This document shows positions 25,548 to 34,307 of a stretch of 64,000 nt of DNA, one piece after another. The DNA comes from Geothermobacter hydrogeniphilus (lineage in GTDB: Bacteria > Desulfobacterota > Desulfuromonadia > Desulfuromonadales > Geothermobacteraceae), in assembly GCF_002093115.1 (NCBI RefSeq), contig NZ_NAAD01000018.1, positions 1 to 64,000 on the forward strand. The letters are read 5' to 3'. Below the pieces are notes generated by a model. The model did no database searches and was not told the origin of the DNA. It was given only the letters and a program-made list of their open reading frames with translations. Made by a program: the position numbers and the translations under genes. The first letter of the stretch is position 1. Every line of letters starts with the position of its first letter.

Positions 25548-25664
25548 GCCGATCAAAAGTGCCCGGATGCGAGGCGCCTGAAGACCGAGGAGCGAGGCGT
25601 AGCGGCAGCTACGTCGCAGTGACGAGGGCGAGGGCAACGAAGCAGACGGGTGCTTTTCATCGGC
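25548..25664. repeat. Family A dispersed repeat, copy A2
   Basis: A ~117-bp element with outer arms GCCGATCAAAAGTGCCC and GGGTGCTTTTCATCGGC in inverted orientation and a central hairpin GTAGCGGCAGCTAC at 25599-25612. Compared with A1, the centre has CAG for CTG, with the pairing GTAGC...GCTAC kept. It ends 9 bp from the stop codon of the membrane-protein gene on the other strand. Confidence 0.85.
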
Positions 25665-25672
25665 CCTCGCAC

Positions 25673-26365
25673 CTAGCGGAGGAGGCGGGCCAGGTAGATG
25701 AAGGTCCCGGCAACCGACAACCCCGCCAGCAGGTTGCCGACGTTGGAACAGATCTGCGACAGCTCGTAGCGGAAAGGGAATAGCCGGCTGACATCCGGGT
25801 TGGCGAGATCATAGACCTGGATGTAGAGTTCCGAACCGCGCCACAGGAAGATGAAGATAAAAACCAGCATGAAAGCGATGAAGCCCTTGCTGATCGGGCT
25901 GTCCTTGACATTGATATAAATTTTGCGGATCAGGTCGATATTGATCAGCGACAGGAAAACCCAGTTGGTATCTTCGACCACACGGATGACCTTGAGGGTT
26001 GACGGAGTGGGGTCGGGATTGATCAGGATGAAGATCATCGAGGCGAAAATAACCCCGAGCGTCGCAACATAGACCAGCAGCTTGTTGCCTTCCAGTTCCA
26101 GGGTGCGGGAGAAGACATAATACTCCTGGAAGCCATGACTCATCACCAGAATCGAGATGGTGCCGAGAATGTAGCTCATTGCCTCGATCTGCGGACTGCT
26201 GGCACCCGGCAGAAACGGCATCGCCTGGGGCAGCAGTTCCCCAAGCAGGATCAGGCCGAAACCGACGGCAATGCTGGTCCAGACGCGGGCGTTGCCGATG
26301 CTGAAGTAGAAAGAGACGATCCCGGCAATCAGCCAGAGAACCAGTTGTACGATGTTCCAATCCAT
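25673..26365 (-). CDS. Integral membrane protein of unknown function
   Basis: A 230-residue protein with about seven hydrophobic segments: LVLWLIAGIVSFYF, TSIAVGFGLILLGE, MSYILGTISILVMS, LLVYVATLGVIFASMIFIL, a weaker segment WVFLSLINID, FIAFMLVFIFIFLW and LLAGLSVAGTFIYL. The family is not recognised and no catalytic motif is evident. AGGAGGCATCGGGT precedes the ATG, and it is followed downstream by family A repeat copy A2. It lies immediately after the 319-residue DUF4388-like gene on the same strand (71 bp gap), so the two may be co-transcribed. Confidence 0.75.
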   Translation of the reverse strand: MDWNIVQLVLWLIAGIVSFYFSIGNARVWTSIAVGFGLILLGELLPQAMPFLPGASSPQIEAMSYILGTISILVMSHGFQEYYVFSRTLELEGNKLLVYVATLGVIFASMIFILINPDPTPSTLKVIRVVEDTNWVFLSLINIDLIRKIYINVKDSPISKGFIAFMLVFIFIFLWRGSELYIQVYDLANPDVSRLFPFRYELSQICSNVGNLLAGLSVAGTFIYLARLLR

Positions 26366-26436
26366 ACCCGATGCCTCCTGGTGGCAAGACCGGCCGCGAC
26401 CGGGCGACAGACCCGGCGCGACGAGATAAAAAGAAA

Positions 26437-27396
26437 TCAGTCCGTCTTCATCAGCGCCTTGATGCCGCGCTGCATTTCATCAACCATCTGCTTCACCGTC
26501 GAGGGTCCGGCAACCAGTTTCGCCGCCTTGCCCAGACGCTGATAAAAATCATCCAGCACCGACTCCGAAACAACCCCCTGCCCGTTCATGGCCCGGGTGA
26601 ACTCCTTGTCCGCCAACTGGGCACCGATGCGGCCGAGACTCTTTTCCGCCACTCCCTTGAGCAGACCGAGCACCTTCTGCCGACGGTCCTTCTCCCGCTC
26701 TTCAAGGCTACGGGCGACCTCCGCTTCCCGCGAACGTTTGTCCCGGGTGACATTTTCATGGGCTTTCTGCCAGAGGGCGCGAATATCAGCCGAGGCCTGC
26801 AGATCAGCCATGGTCGCTTCTTCGGAGACCTGGGCGGTCAACACGTCGATCTTGGCACCCGGCAGTTTGGCGACCGAAAGAGAATTTTCCGCGCTCTTTT
26901 CCAGATCGGTCGAACCGTCATGAAAAAATCCGAGCGGGCTTCCCTCGCGGTAGAAGATCAGCGCGATATGATCCGAGGTGTAGATCCGCAGACAACCGGT
27001 GATCTTATCTTCCTTCATTTTGCCGAGCAGGCCACGGATATCGAGCAGCTTGACCTCCTGCCCCTTGTAGAGAACCTGGCCGTGCAACAGGGCATGAATA
27101 CTCATCGCCAACTCGGAAGACAGCCGGTAGATATTGAGATTGGCATTGCCGGCCAGGGAACATTCGAAAATCAGCGCGATGGCATCGTAGGCAATTTCAC
27201 GTTCACTGGCGCCCTCGAACAGGGCGCTGATCAGCCGACCCTTGTCATAGATCAGGATGCCGACCCCGCGGGTCGTGTCAAATCGCAGGTATCCGGTGAA
27301 ATTGCCTTTTTGCAATTTCTGCAGGGCGTCCGGCAATTGCACTTTGCCCGGATCGATATTTTCTTTAACGGGGTTCCCCCGTGGCAGCAGGATCAT
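26437..27396 (-). CDS. DUF4388/PATAN-like signalling protein
   Basis: A 319-residue soluble protein. Two segments share the pattern of the DUF4388-like domain: LQKGNFTGYLRFDTTRG...ILIYDKGRLISALFEG (about residues 28-65) and MKEDKITGCLRIYTSDH...IFYREGSPLGFFHDG (about 125-165). Such domains occur in deltaproteobacterial signalling proteins linked to receivers and small GTPases. The C-terminal third is charged and helical. The assignment rests on the recurring GxLR...xxxYxxGxxxxxxxxG pattern only. Upstream is a 213-bp gap to the ParA-like gene. Confidence 0.6.
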   Translation of the reverse strand: MILLPRGNPVKENIDPGKVQLPDALQKLQKGNFTGYLRFDTTRGVGILIYDKGRLISALFEGASEREIAYDAIALIFECSLAGNANLNIYRLSSELAMSIHALLHGQVLYKGQEVKLLDIRGLLGKMKEDKITGCLRIYTSDHIALIFYREGSPLGFFHDGSTDLEKSAENSLSVAKLPGAKIDVLTAQVSEEATMADLQASADIRALWQKAHENVTRDKRSREAEVARSLEEREKDRRQKVLGLLKGVAEKSLGRIGAQLADKEFTRAMNGQGVVSESVLDDFYQRLGKAAKLVAGPSTVKQMVDEMQRGIKALMKTD

Positions 27397-27610
27397 GAGA
27401 CAACCTCGACTGTGAAAGATTCAATTCATAACAGAAAACTTTTTATATTTAAGCGAGTTAGCGTCGACTGTCAACGTTTTTAGCTCGATTAAAAGAACAC
27501 GCACCACCATCGGCGGCAAAAACCCGGCAACAGGTCGACCGCCCCCCCCGGAGACAACCGTGACGCGCGGGCATTAACGCCAGTTGCAAACTCCGCGCCG
27601 GCAGGGGATA
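27397..27610. other. Region between ParA-like and DUF4388-like genes
   Basis: 214 bp. The end near the DUF4388-like gene (27420-27470) is AT-rich and probably its promoter. The rest is GC-rich without clear hairpin or gene. Confidence 0.4.
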
Positions 27611-28912
27611 TCAGCGCTCGCGCAGGGAACGATCACGGGCGGCCCGCAGAGCCAGCCGCCGCCAGTTTCGATAGCCCGGATCCTGCAGCAACGTAACCGG
27701 CGGGTCCCCGGTCAGGGGAATCAACAGCAGCTCCTGGAACAGTTCGGCGGGATCATCCCGTCCGGCTGCGGTGACCAGGAAGGCCTCAAGGCGACGCCCG
27801 GTACGCGCAGTCGGGATCTCTTCAAGCTGACAGGTGCCATCGGCATCAAACAGGGCCAGGCACAGCCGTCTCCCCTCGCCGCTGAGCCCGCCGCCGGTGA
27901 GGGTCAGCGCCAGCAGGCCCCGCTGCCCGGTCACCAGGGTCCGCAGATCGGTCCCTTCGAGCAGCCGCTGGAAACAGTCTTCATGCAGAAAACCACGTCG
28001 CCTGCTGCGACGATCGAAAAACAGCCGGCCGCTGCCGCCGTCACCGGCGGCACCGCAGACCGGACAATCCGGCAGCAGGCGACGCAGGCGGCCCTCCGGG
28101 ACAGCTCCCTCCAGGGCCAGCGTACCCTGCCGGCAGCGTCCACGGGGGCAGGACGCCCGGCGCTCCAGGACAAAGTCGGCAAGAATCCGCAACTGGCGAT
28201 GGACCGCCGTCCCCCGGGCGTGGTTGAGAACCGGATGGATGCGGCGGCTGAAGCCGCTGGCCAGTCCTTCCACCTTGGGACTCTTGGAGATATGGGTCGG
28301 AGCGAATCGGTAACCACGCTCCTCCCCGTTGAAAACCAGGTAGTCACGCATGCCGACCCGGCCCTTGAGTTTGAGCCGTCCGTCGATCAGACTCGGAACC
28401 AGCCACAGCCGTTCCTCCTCCGGGCGATCATTCATCAGGTTGTGAATCGAGGCGACATTGACCAGCGAGGCACGGTCCTTGACCGGTACCAGCACCAGGT
28501 CGGCGGACTCCAGGGCACTGCGGGTGAAGAAATCAAGAATCGGCCGGGTATCGAGAATCAGGATGCCCCGCAGTCCGCTCCCCGCGAGACGTTTTCGCAG
28601 GGTGGCCGTGTCGGCCGCGGGAGGTGGTTCCAACTGCCGCTGCGAAGCGAGATACTGGACCCCGTATTCACCCAGCATGGCCTGTCCGAACGGCTGTCGC
28701 CCGGCAAACAGGTCCACCACCGAGGCAGCCCGCTGCCGACCGATGGCGAACATGTTGTCAACCGAAAAATGGTTGTCAAAAGAGGCGATGGTGACCGGCA
28801 GATCCTCGGCGAGGGCCTTCAGGTAGACGGCCAGATTGGTGGCGATGGTGGTCTTGCCGACGCCCCCTTTTTCACTGGCGACAACGACGACGAACAGCTG
28901 ATCCGGTCCCAT
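27611..28912 (-). CDS. Orphan ParA/MinD-like ATPase with cysteine-rich C-terminal extension
   Basis: A 433-residue protein. Residues 1-210 are a ParA-type deviant Walker A ATPase (SEKGGVGKTTIATNLAVYL, with the switch aspartate in ILDTRP). Past residue 230 is an extension not seen in ParA: ASCPRGRC, CPVCGAAGDG and HEDCF suggest a zinc-binding module, and the rest is an alpha/beta region ending DPGYRNWRRLALRAARDRSL. No ParB-like gene or parS site is seen nearby, so chromosome partition is unlikely. A positioning role for another complex is an inference. GGAGGGACGC precedes the ATG. Confidence 0.72.
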   Translation of the reverse strand: MGPDQLFVVVVASEKGGVGKTTIATNLAVYLKALAEDLPVTIASFDNHFSVDNMFAIGRQRAASVVDLFAGRQPFGQAMLGEYGVQYLASQRQLEPPPAADTATLRKRLAGSGLRGILILDTRPILDFFTRSALESADLVLVPVKDRASLVNVASIHNLMNDRPEEERLWLVPSLIDGRLKLKGRVGMRDYLVFNGEERGYRFAPTHISKSPKVEGLASGFSRRIHPVLNHARGTAVHRQLRILADFVLERRASCPRGRCRQGTLALEGAVPEGRLRRLLPDCPVCGAAGDGGSGRLFFDRRSRRRGFLHEDCFQRLLEGTDLRTLVTGQRGLLALTLTGGGLSGEGRRLCLALFDADGTCQLEEIPTARTGRRLEAFLVTAAGRDDPAELFQELLLIPLTGDPPVTLLQDPGYRNWRRLALRAARDRSLRER

Positions 28913-28953
28913 GCGTCCCTCCGTTCCCCGGCAGTCATAAAGCTGAACAGACT

Positions 28954-30882
28954 TCAGGCCGACTCTTCCAACTGCAACCCTTCCCAGCGCTGGTAAAGCT
29001 CGGCCACCTGGTCCTTGAGCCGCTCGTAGCGGGTCGAAACCTCGCGCCAGCGCTGCTGGTCCCGGTAAAGGTCCGGGTCGGCCATCAATTGCTCAAACTC
29101 CCCCAGCTCGCCTTCCAGGCGTTCAATCTCGGCCTCGACCTCGGCCAGTTCCCGACGGCGTTTCTGCTCCGCCCGCTGCGCCGCCTTGCGCTCGGCATGC
29201 GCCTTGCGTCGGGCATCCTTGTCCGCGGTGTCGGCGGGGACGACCGTGTCCAGGTGCTGCTCGACCCGCTGCCGGCTGTGACTGGAATCTCCAAGGGCCG
29301 CCTTGGCACGCAGAAAATCCTCGTAATTGCCCGGCCAGGATGCAATCCTCCCCCCCCCGACTTCGATCACCCGGGTCGCCAGGGAATCAACGAAGTAACG
29401 GTCATGACTGACAAAAACCATGGTCCCGGAATAGCTCTTCAGCGCCGTCAGCAGCACCTCCTTTGAGGCCAGGTCAAGATGGTTGGTCGGTTCGTCGAGC
29501 AGCAGCAGATTGGCCGGCCGCAGCAGCAGAATGGCCAGAGCCAGCCGGTTTCGCTCACCTCCGGAGAGAACCCGAACCGGTTTTTCAACATCATCGCCGC
29601 TGAACAGGAAGCTGCCGAGGATATCGCGCAGGCGCGGCACCATGTCGAAGGGCGCAGCGGCGGAGATCTGCTGCAGAACCGTTTTGCCGGGATCGAGTAC
29701 CCGGGCCTGATCCTGGGCGAAATAGGCCTGCTGCAGATTGTGGCCCTCGCTGCGGGTTCCCTGCGAAGGCGACTCAACCCCGGCCAGCAGACGCATCAGG
29801 GTCGACTTGCCGGCGCCGTTGGGTCCGACCAGGGCGATCCGTTCGCCGCGTTCAACCACCAGGTCAACATCCCGCAGGACCTGCAGTTCACCGTACCGTT
29901 GACCGGCCCGTTCCAGTTCCAGCACCACCCGACCGCTCTTGATCGGCGCGGGAAAGCGGAAGGCGATGCTTTTGCGTTGCGGCGGAATCTCGATCCGTTC
30001 GATCTTCTCCAGCTGCTTGACCCGGCTCTGCACCTGGGACGCCTTGTTGGCCTGGTAACGGAACCGGTTGATGAAAGCCTCGATGCGCGCCACCTCCTCA
30101 TCCTGGCGACGCTTGGCCTCCCGCAACGCCCGGATGCGCTCATCACGCTGCACCAGGTAGCGCGAATAACTGCCCGGGTACTCGGTCAGGTGACTGTTCC
30201 AGAGTTCGACGATGCGGCTCACCACCTGGTCGAGAAAATAACGATCGTGCGACACCATCACCACCGCGTGGGGGTAGGCGCGCAGGTAACCCTCCAGCCA
30301 GTCGCGGGCCGGCAGGTCGAGGTGGTTGGTCGGCTCATCGAGCAGCAGCAGGTTCGGCCGCTGCAGCAGCAGCTTGGCCAGAGCGATACGCATCTGCCAG
30401 CCACCGGAAAACGTCTCGCAGGGTTTTTCCCAGTCCGCTTCGGAAAAGCCGAGTCCGGCCAGGACCTTGCCGACCTCGGCGGCCATGGTGTAACCGCCGC
30501 GCTGCTGATAGAGCTCCTGAACTTCAGCGAACCGCTCCAGGACCGCATCGTCAGCCCCGTCGGCAAGACGCTGCTGCAGTCGTTCGAGTTCGTTCTCCAG
30601 CGACAGCAGCTCGGAAAGGGCGCTGCGGACTTCCTCGAACAGGGTCCGGCCGCTGTGTTCAAGTCCATCCTGCGGCAGGTAACCGTAGCTGGTCCCTTTC
30701 GCCATCTGCAGGGATCCGCCGTCAGGCTCGACCTGTCCGGCAAGAATCTTCAGCAGGGTCGTTTTTCCGGCGCCGTTATCGCCGCATAGACCGATCCGGT
30801 CACCGGGGCGAAGATGCAGATCCAGACCGGCGAAAAGAACCCGGTCGGCAAAATTCTTCCTGATTTGTCTCAATTGCAGCAT
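28954..30882 (-). CDS. ABC-F family ATPase (Uup/YheS-like)
   Basis: A 642-residue soluble ABC protein without membrane segments. Two ABC domains are visible: the first with GDNGAGKTTLLK and FSGGWQMRIALA, the second with GPNGAGKSTLMR and LSGGERNRLALA, each followed by LLLLDEPTNHLDL. A linker of charged helices (REAKRRQDEEVARIEAFINR) lies between them, and a C-terminal coiled coil (RRELAEVEAEIERLEGEL) follows. ABC-F proteins act on ribosomes or on replication intermediates; the C-terminal coiled coil suits the Uup group. The ATG at 30882 begins the ABC signature MLQLRQIRKNF; the longer upstream frame was discarded. Confidence 0.9.
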   Translation of the reverse strand: MLQLRQIRKNFADRVLFAGLDLHLRPGDRIGLCGDNGAGKTTLLKILAGQVEPDGGSLQMAKGTSYGYLPQDGLEHSGRTLFEEVRSALSELLSLENELERLQQRLADGADDAVLERFAEVQELYQQRGGYTMAAEVGKVLAGLGFSEADWEKPCETFSGGWQMRIALAKLLLQRPNLLLLDEPTNHLDLPARDWLEGYLRAYPHAVVMVSHDRYFLDQVVSRIVELWNSHLTEYPGSYSRYLVQRDERIRALREAKRRQDEEVARIEAFINRFRYQANKASQVQSRVKQLEKIERIEIPPQRKSIAFRFPAPIKSGRVVLELERAGQRYGELQVLRDVDLVVERGERIALVGPNGAGKSTLMRLLAGVESPSQGTRSEGHNLQQAYFAQDQARVLDPGKTVLQQISAAAPFDMVPRLRDILGSFLFSGDDVEKPVRVLSGGERNRLALAILLLRPANLLLLDEPTNHLDLASKEVLLTALKSYSGTMVFVSHDRYFVDSLATRVIEVGGGRIASWPGNYEDFLRAKAALGDSSHSRQRVEQHLDTVVPADTADKDARRKAHAERKAAQRAEQKRRRELAEVEAEIERLEGELGEFEQLMADPDLYRDQQRWREVSTRYERLKDQVAELYQRWEGLQLEESA

Positions 30883-31295
30883 CCGGCTTTTATAGCACAG
30901 GCCTTGACCCTCGGGAAACCTGTTACGGCTCTGATAGGCAGACGGATCGCCGGTGGCCGGGAACGATTCGGATACGGGCATCCCGACCGGGAACAAGAAT
31001 TTTCCTGCAGAACACGTGAGAATTTGTTATATTGACCGGGTCGGACGCCCTGACCCTGAATCAGTGAGCCCCTTGTCGGCGAACAGCACAAGTCACTGAT
31101 TCAGGCTGAAGGAACGGTTCGGCAAAGATCATCCCGACCGGTTGAGCCATGCTCCCGGACGGGAACAATTGTTCAGGTCCAATCAGGGGATGACAGGTGA
31201 AGCGACCCTGTCCGGCAGCCTCAGGGGCTGCAGCCGTCTTCGGACGGACAACCAGTTTGCGATGATCCCGCGGGGTCATCGGAAGGATTTTCATA
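30883..31295. other. Long leader region of the RNase E gene
   Basis: 413 bp without a credible gene between the divergent ABC-F and rne genes. It holds a shortened family B repeat (31055-31105) and, close to rne, two GC-rich hairpins: GCAGCC/GGCTGC at 31215-31231 and CCGTC-TTCG-GACGG at 31234-31247. Part of it probably forms the 5' untranslated region of rne. Confidence 0.6.
31055..31105. repeat. Shortened family B inverted-repeat element
   Basis: CCTGAATCAGTGA at the left and TCACTGATTCAGG at the right form a 13-bp perfect inverted repeat around a 25-bp centre (GCCCCTTGTCGGCG...). The ends match those of the complete element at 51762; the interior is mostly missing. Confidence 0.8.
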
Positions 31296-34049
31296 ATGAT
31301 CAAGAAGATGTTGGTGAATGCCAGCAACCCGGAAGAAAACCGGGTGGCCATCGTCGAGGACGGTGTGCTGTCCGAACTCGACATCGAAATTACCGGGCGG
31401 GAACAGACCAAGGGTAATATCTACAAGGCGGCGGTGGTCCGGGTTGAAACCGGGCTGCAGGCCGCCTTCGTCGATTATGGAGCGGAACGGCTCGGTTTCC
31501 TGCAGCTCGGGGAAATCCATCCTTCTCTTTACCCGCAGCGCGACGAGCAGGAAAGCAAGTCACGCCCGCGCATCAACGAAATTCTCCATCGCGGCCAGGA
31601 AATCCTGGTGCAGATCACCAAGGAAGAACGGGGCAACAAGGGCGCGGCGCTGACCACCTTTCTCTCCCTGCCCGGCCGCTATATGGTGCTGATGCCGGAT
31701 GACGATGCCCGCGGCATCTCCCGCAAGATCCCCGACGGCGCCGAGCGCAAGGCCCTGCGGGCCGCCATCTCCGACCTGGAGCTGCCGACGAACATGGGTT
31801 ACATCATTCGTACCGCGGCCATCGGCAAATCAGCGGACGAACTCAAACGCGACCTCGACTACCTGCTGCGGCTGTACGAAAATATCAGCGCCCATGCCGA
31901 AAAATGCAGCGCCCCGGCCCTGATCTACCAGGAATCGAACCTGGTGATCCGCTCCATTCGCGATTACTTCACCCGGGAAATGGACGAAGTCCTGATCGAC
32001 GACCCGCAGGTCTACAACGAAGCGCGGGAATTCTTTGCCCAGGTGATGCCCGACTACCTGCGGATTGTCAAACTTCACCAGGAACAGCGACCGATCTTTT
32101 CCAAGTACCAGATCGAAGAACAGATCGACACCATTTCCCAGAACCAGGTCAACCTCCCCTCCGGCGGCTCGATCGTCATCGACCAGACCGAGGCGCTGGT
32201 CGCCATCGATGTCAACTCCGGCAAAATGGCCAGCGAGAAAGGCATCGAAGCGACCGCCTACAAGACCAACCTCGAAGCGGCCGATGAAGTGGCCCGACAG
32301 CTGCGGTTGCGCGACCTTGGCGGCCTGATCGTCATCGATTTCATCGACATGCGCGACCGCAAGCACGGTCGGGAGGTCGAGAAGCGTCTCAAGAACGCAC
32401 TCAGCGGGGACAAGGCCCGCGTCACCGTCGGCCGCATCAGCCAGTTCGGCCTGATGGAAATGAGCCGCCAGCGGATCAAGGCGACCCTCGCCGCGGCCGC
32501 CTGGCACACCTGCCCGCACTGCCAGGGACGGGGCAAGGTCAAGAGTACCGAAGCCCAGGCGGTGGCCATCATGCGCAAAATCCACGCCGGTGTGGCCAAG
32601 AAGCAGATCGGCCGGGTCGAGGCGGCAATCCCCTCCGAGGTCGCCGAGTACCTGCTCAACACCCGGCGGGAAGAGCTGCTGGACATGGAACGCCGCTACA
32701 ACACCAGCATCTACCTCAAGGGCGAAGCGGAACTGGTTGCCGAAGAGGTCAAGCTCGAATTCATCAAGCGTGAAAAACAGGCAGCAACCAATGGCGATGC
32801 CGCCGCCCCGGTAACCGCCGCCGCGGCACTGGCCGAAACCGCGGCCGACGCCGAAGAGAACGAAGGACGACGACGCGGAGATTCTTCCGAAGAACCTCAA
32901 GAAGAAGCGGAGCTGTCCGAAACCGGGTCCGGCACAACCGAAGATGAGGGTGAAGCCGCCACCGAAACGCCGCGTCGCTCCCGTCGGCGTCGGCGGCGGG
33001 GACGCCGCGGCGGAGCACGCAGCGGCAGCAGGGACAACGAGCAGGCGGCAACCGAAAATGATCCGCAGCCGACTACGGAAACCGTCGATGGTGAAACAAC
33101 CGGAGACGCCGACGAGCAGAAATCCGCCGAATCGGAATCGGTCGCGGAGACAGAGGAGAAACCGAGCCGGTCGCGTCGTTCCCGCTCGCGAAGAAAAAAA
33201 CCGGCGACTGACGCCGGCCAGGAGACTGCGCCCGCCAGCGGGGACACTTCCGCCGAATCCACCGATGACAACATGACGGCGCCGGGGGATGCCGCCCCGG
33301 CAGAGACAGCAGAAACGGAAACGGCTGCGACACCTCCCAAGCGACGCCGTAGCCGTAAAAAGGCCACTGAAGAGCAGGCCGGAGGAGAGGCAGACCAGTC
33401 GACCAAAGACCAGTCGGCCGCAGCCGAGCCCCCGCCCGAACCGGCGCGGAAAAGAAGACGCCCAGCCAAAGCGGCCGCCGGGGAGGAAAAGGAAACGCAG
33501 CCCGAACAGACACCGGCACCGACCGGGGAAGCGGAGGGCAAACCGAAACGCCGCCGCTCCAGTCGCAAACCGGCCGCCGCGGAGGACAACAAGGACACCG
33601 CGGAAACAGCAGCCGCGACTCCTGAAACGACGGTCGAAGAAAAACCGAAACGCCGCCGCAGCCCGCGCAAGAAGGCCACCGAGACCGAGACAACAGCCAC
33701 CGGACAACCGCCGGAAGAGGCGCCGGAGGCCGAGTCCGCCAAACCGAAGCGCCGCGCCAGCCGCAAGAAGGCAACGGAACCGGCTGCCCCGGAAGAGACC
33801 GCGGCCACCGTGGAAACGAAAAAAACCCGTCGCCCCGCGGCACGCAAAAAGGCCGCTGAACAACCGGCTGCTGACGACAGCGCCCCCGCCGAGCCCACGG
33901 CCAAACCGAAACGTAAACCCGCGGCACGCAAAAAAGCCACTCCGGCTCCATCAGAACCGACAGCGACCGACACCCCGACTGCCGAAACGGAGAAACCGAA
34001 ACCACGCCGCCGCGCGACAAAGAAGAAGACCGAACCCGATCAGGATTGA
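31296..34049 (+). CDS. rne: Ribonuclease E/G with long disordered C-terminal tail
   Basis: Single-strand endoribonuclease for mRNA decay and rRNA/tRNA processing. The 917-residue protein has an S1 domain near residues 35-120, the RNase H-like catalytic domain with metal-binding aspartates in VAIDVNSG (near 303) and IVIDFIDM (near 347), and the zinc-link CPHC (near 405). The spacing closely follows E. coli RNase E. From about residue 495 the protein is a ~420-residue low-complexity tail of E/A/T/K/R, with an arginine-rich patch (SRRRRRRGRRGG near 558) and at least five recurring KPKRRR-S-RKKA-like blocks after residue 690. AAGGATTTTCATA precedes the ATG. Confidence 0.93.
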   Translation: MIKKMLVNASNPEENRVAIVEDGVLSELDIEITGREQTKGNIYKAAVVRVETGLQAAFVDYGAERLGFLQLGEIHPSLYPQRDEQESKSRPRINEILHRGQEILVQITKEERGNKGAALTTFLSLPGRYMVLMPDDDARGISRKIPDGAERKALRAAISDLELPTNMGYIIRTAAIGKSADELKRDLDYLLRLYENISAHAEKCSAPALIYQESNLVIRSIRDYFTREMDEVLIDDPQVYNEAREFFAQVMPDYLRIVKLHQEQRPIFSKYQIEEQIDTISQNQVNLPSGGSIVIDQTEALVAIDVNSGKMASEKGIEATAYKTNLEAADEVARQLRLRDLGGLIVIDFIDMRDRKHGREVEKRLKNALSGDKARVTVGRISQFGLMEMSRQRIKATLAAAAWHTCPHCQGRGKVKSTEAQAVAIMRKIHAGVAKKQIGRVEAAIPSEVAEYLLNTRREELLDMERRYNTSIYLKGEAELVAEEVKLEFIKREKQAATNGDAAAPVTAAAALAETAADAEENEGRRRGDSSEEPQEEAELSETGSGTTEDEGEAATETPRRSRRRRRRGRRGGARSGSRDNEQAATENDPQPTTETVDGETTGDADEQKSAESESVAETEEKPSRSRRSRSRRKKPATDAGQETAPASGDTSAESTDDNMTAPGDAAPAETAETETAATPPKRRRSRKKATEEQAGGEADQSTKDQSAAAEPPPEPARKRRRPAKAAAGEEKETQPEQTPAPTGEAEGKPKRRRSSRKPAAAEDNKDTAETAAATPETTVEEKPKRRRSPRKKATETETTATGQPPEEAPEAESAKPKRRASRKKATEPAAPEETAATVETKKTRRPAARKKAAEQPAADDSAPAEPTAKPKRKPAARKKATPAPSEPTATDTPTAETEKPKPRRRATKKKTEPDQD

Positions 34050-34095
34050 GCCCGGCAACCAGCAACAGAACGAAGCGGTCGAAAAAATGTTTCCC

Positions 34096-34216
34096 AGGCT
34101 GAGCAAAAATGTCCAGATGCAAGGCGTCCGCCCCCCGCGGAATAAGGCGTACCGGAAGGTACGTCGTTGACGCGGGGGGAAGGACAACGCCGCAGATGGG
34201 CGTTTTTCATCAGCCT
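34096..34216. repeat. Family A dispersed repeat, copy A3
   Basis: A ~121-bp element with outer inverted arms AGGCTGAGCAAAAATG and CGTTTTTCATCAGCCT and a central hairpin GTACCGGAAGGTAC (34149-34162). Both arms and hairpin differ from A1/A2 in sequence but keep pairing. It lies 47 bp after the rne stop and may end that transcript. Confidence 0.8.
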
Positions 34217-34230
34217 GCTGAACGAAGAAT

Positions 34231-34292
34231 GAAACCGCAGGCGTAGCGGCAGCTATCGAGGATTGAAGACTTCAGTTCAACGCCGCAGATGC
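34231..34292. repeat. Partial family A repeat next to A3
   Basis: GAAACCGCAGGCGTAGCGGCAGCTATCGAGG followed later by CAACGCCGCAGATG resembles the centre and right arm of family A, with the outer arms missing. It appears to be a truncated second copy placed 15 bp after A3. Confidence 0.5.
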
Positions 34293-34307
34293 GTGCGTAT
34301 CGACCGC

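Noticed and set aside
31830-33863. 677-codon open frame on the minus strand
   Set aside because: Antisense to rne; its low-complexity R/G/F composition mirrors the rne tail.
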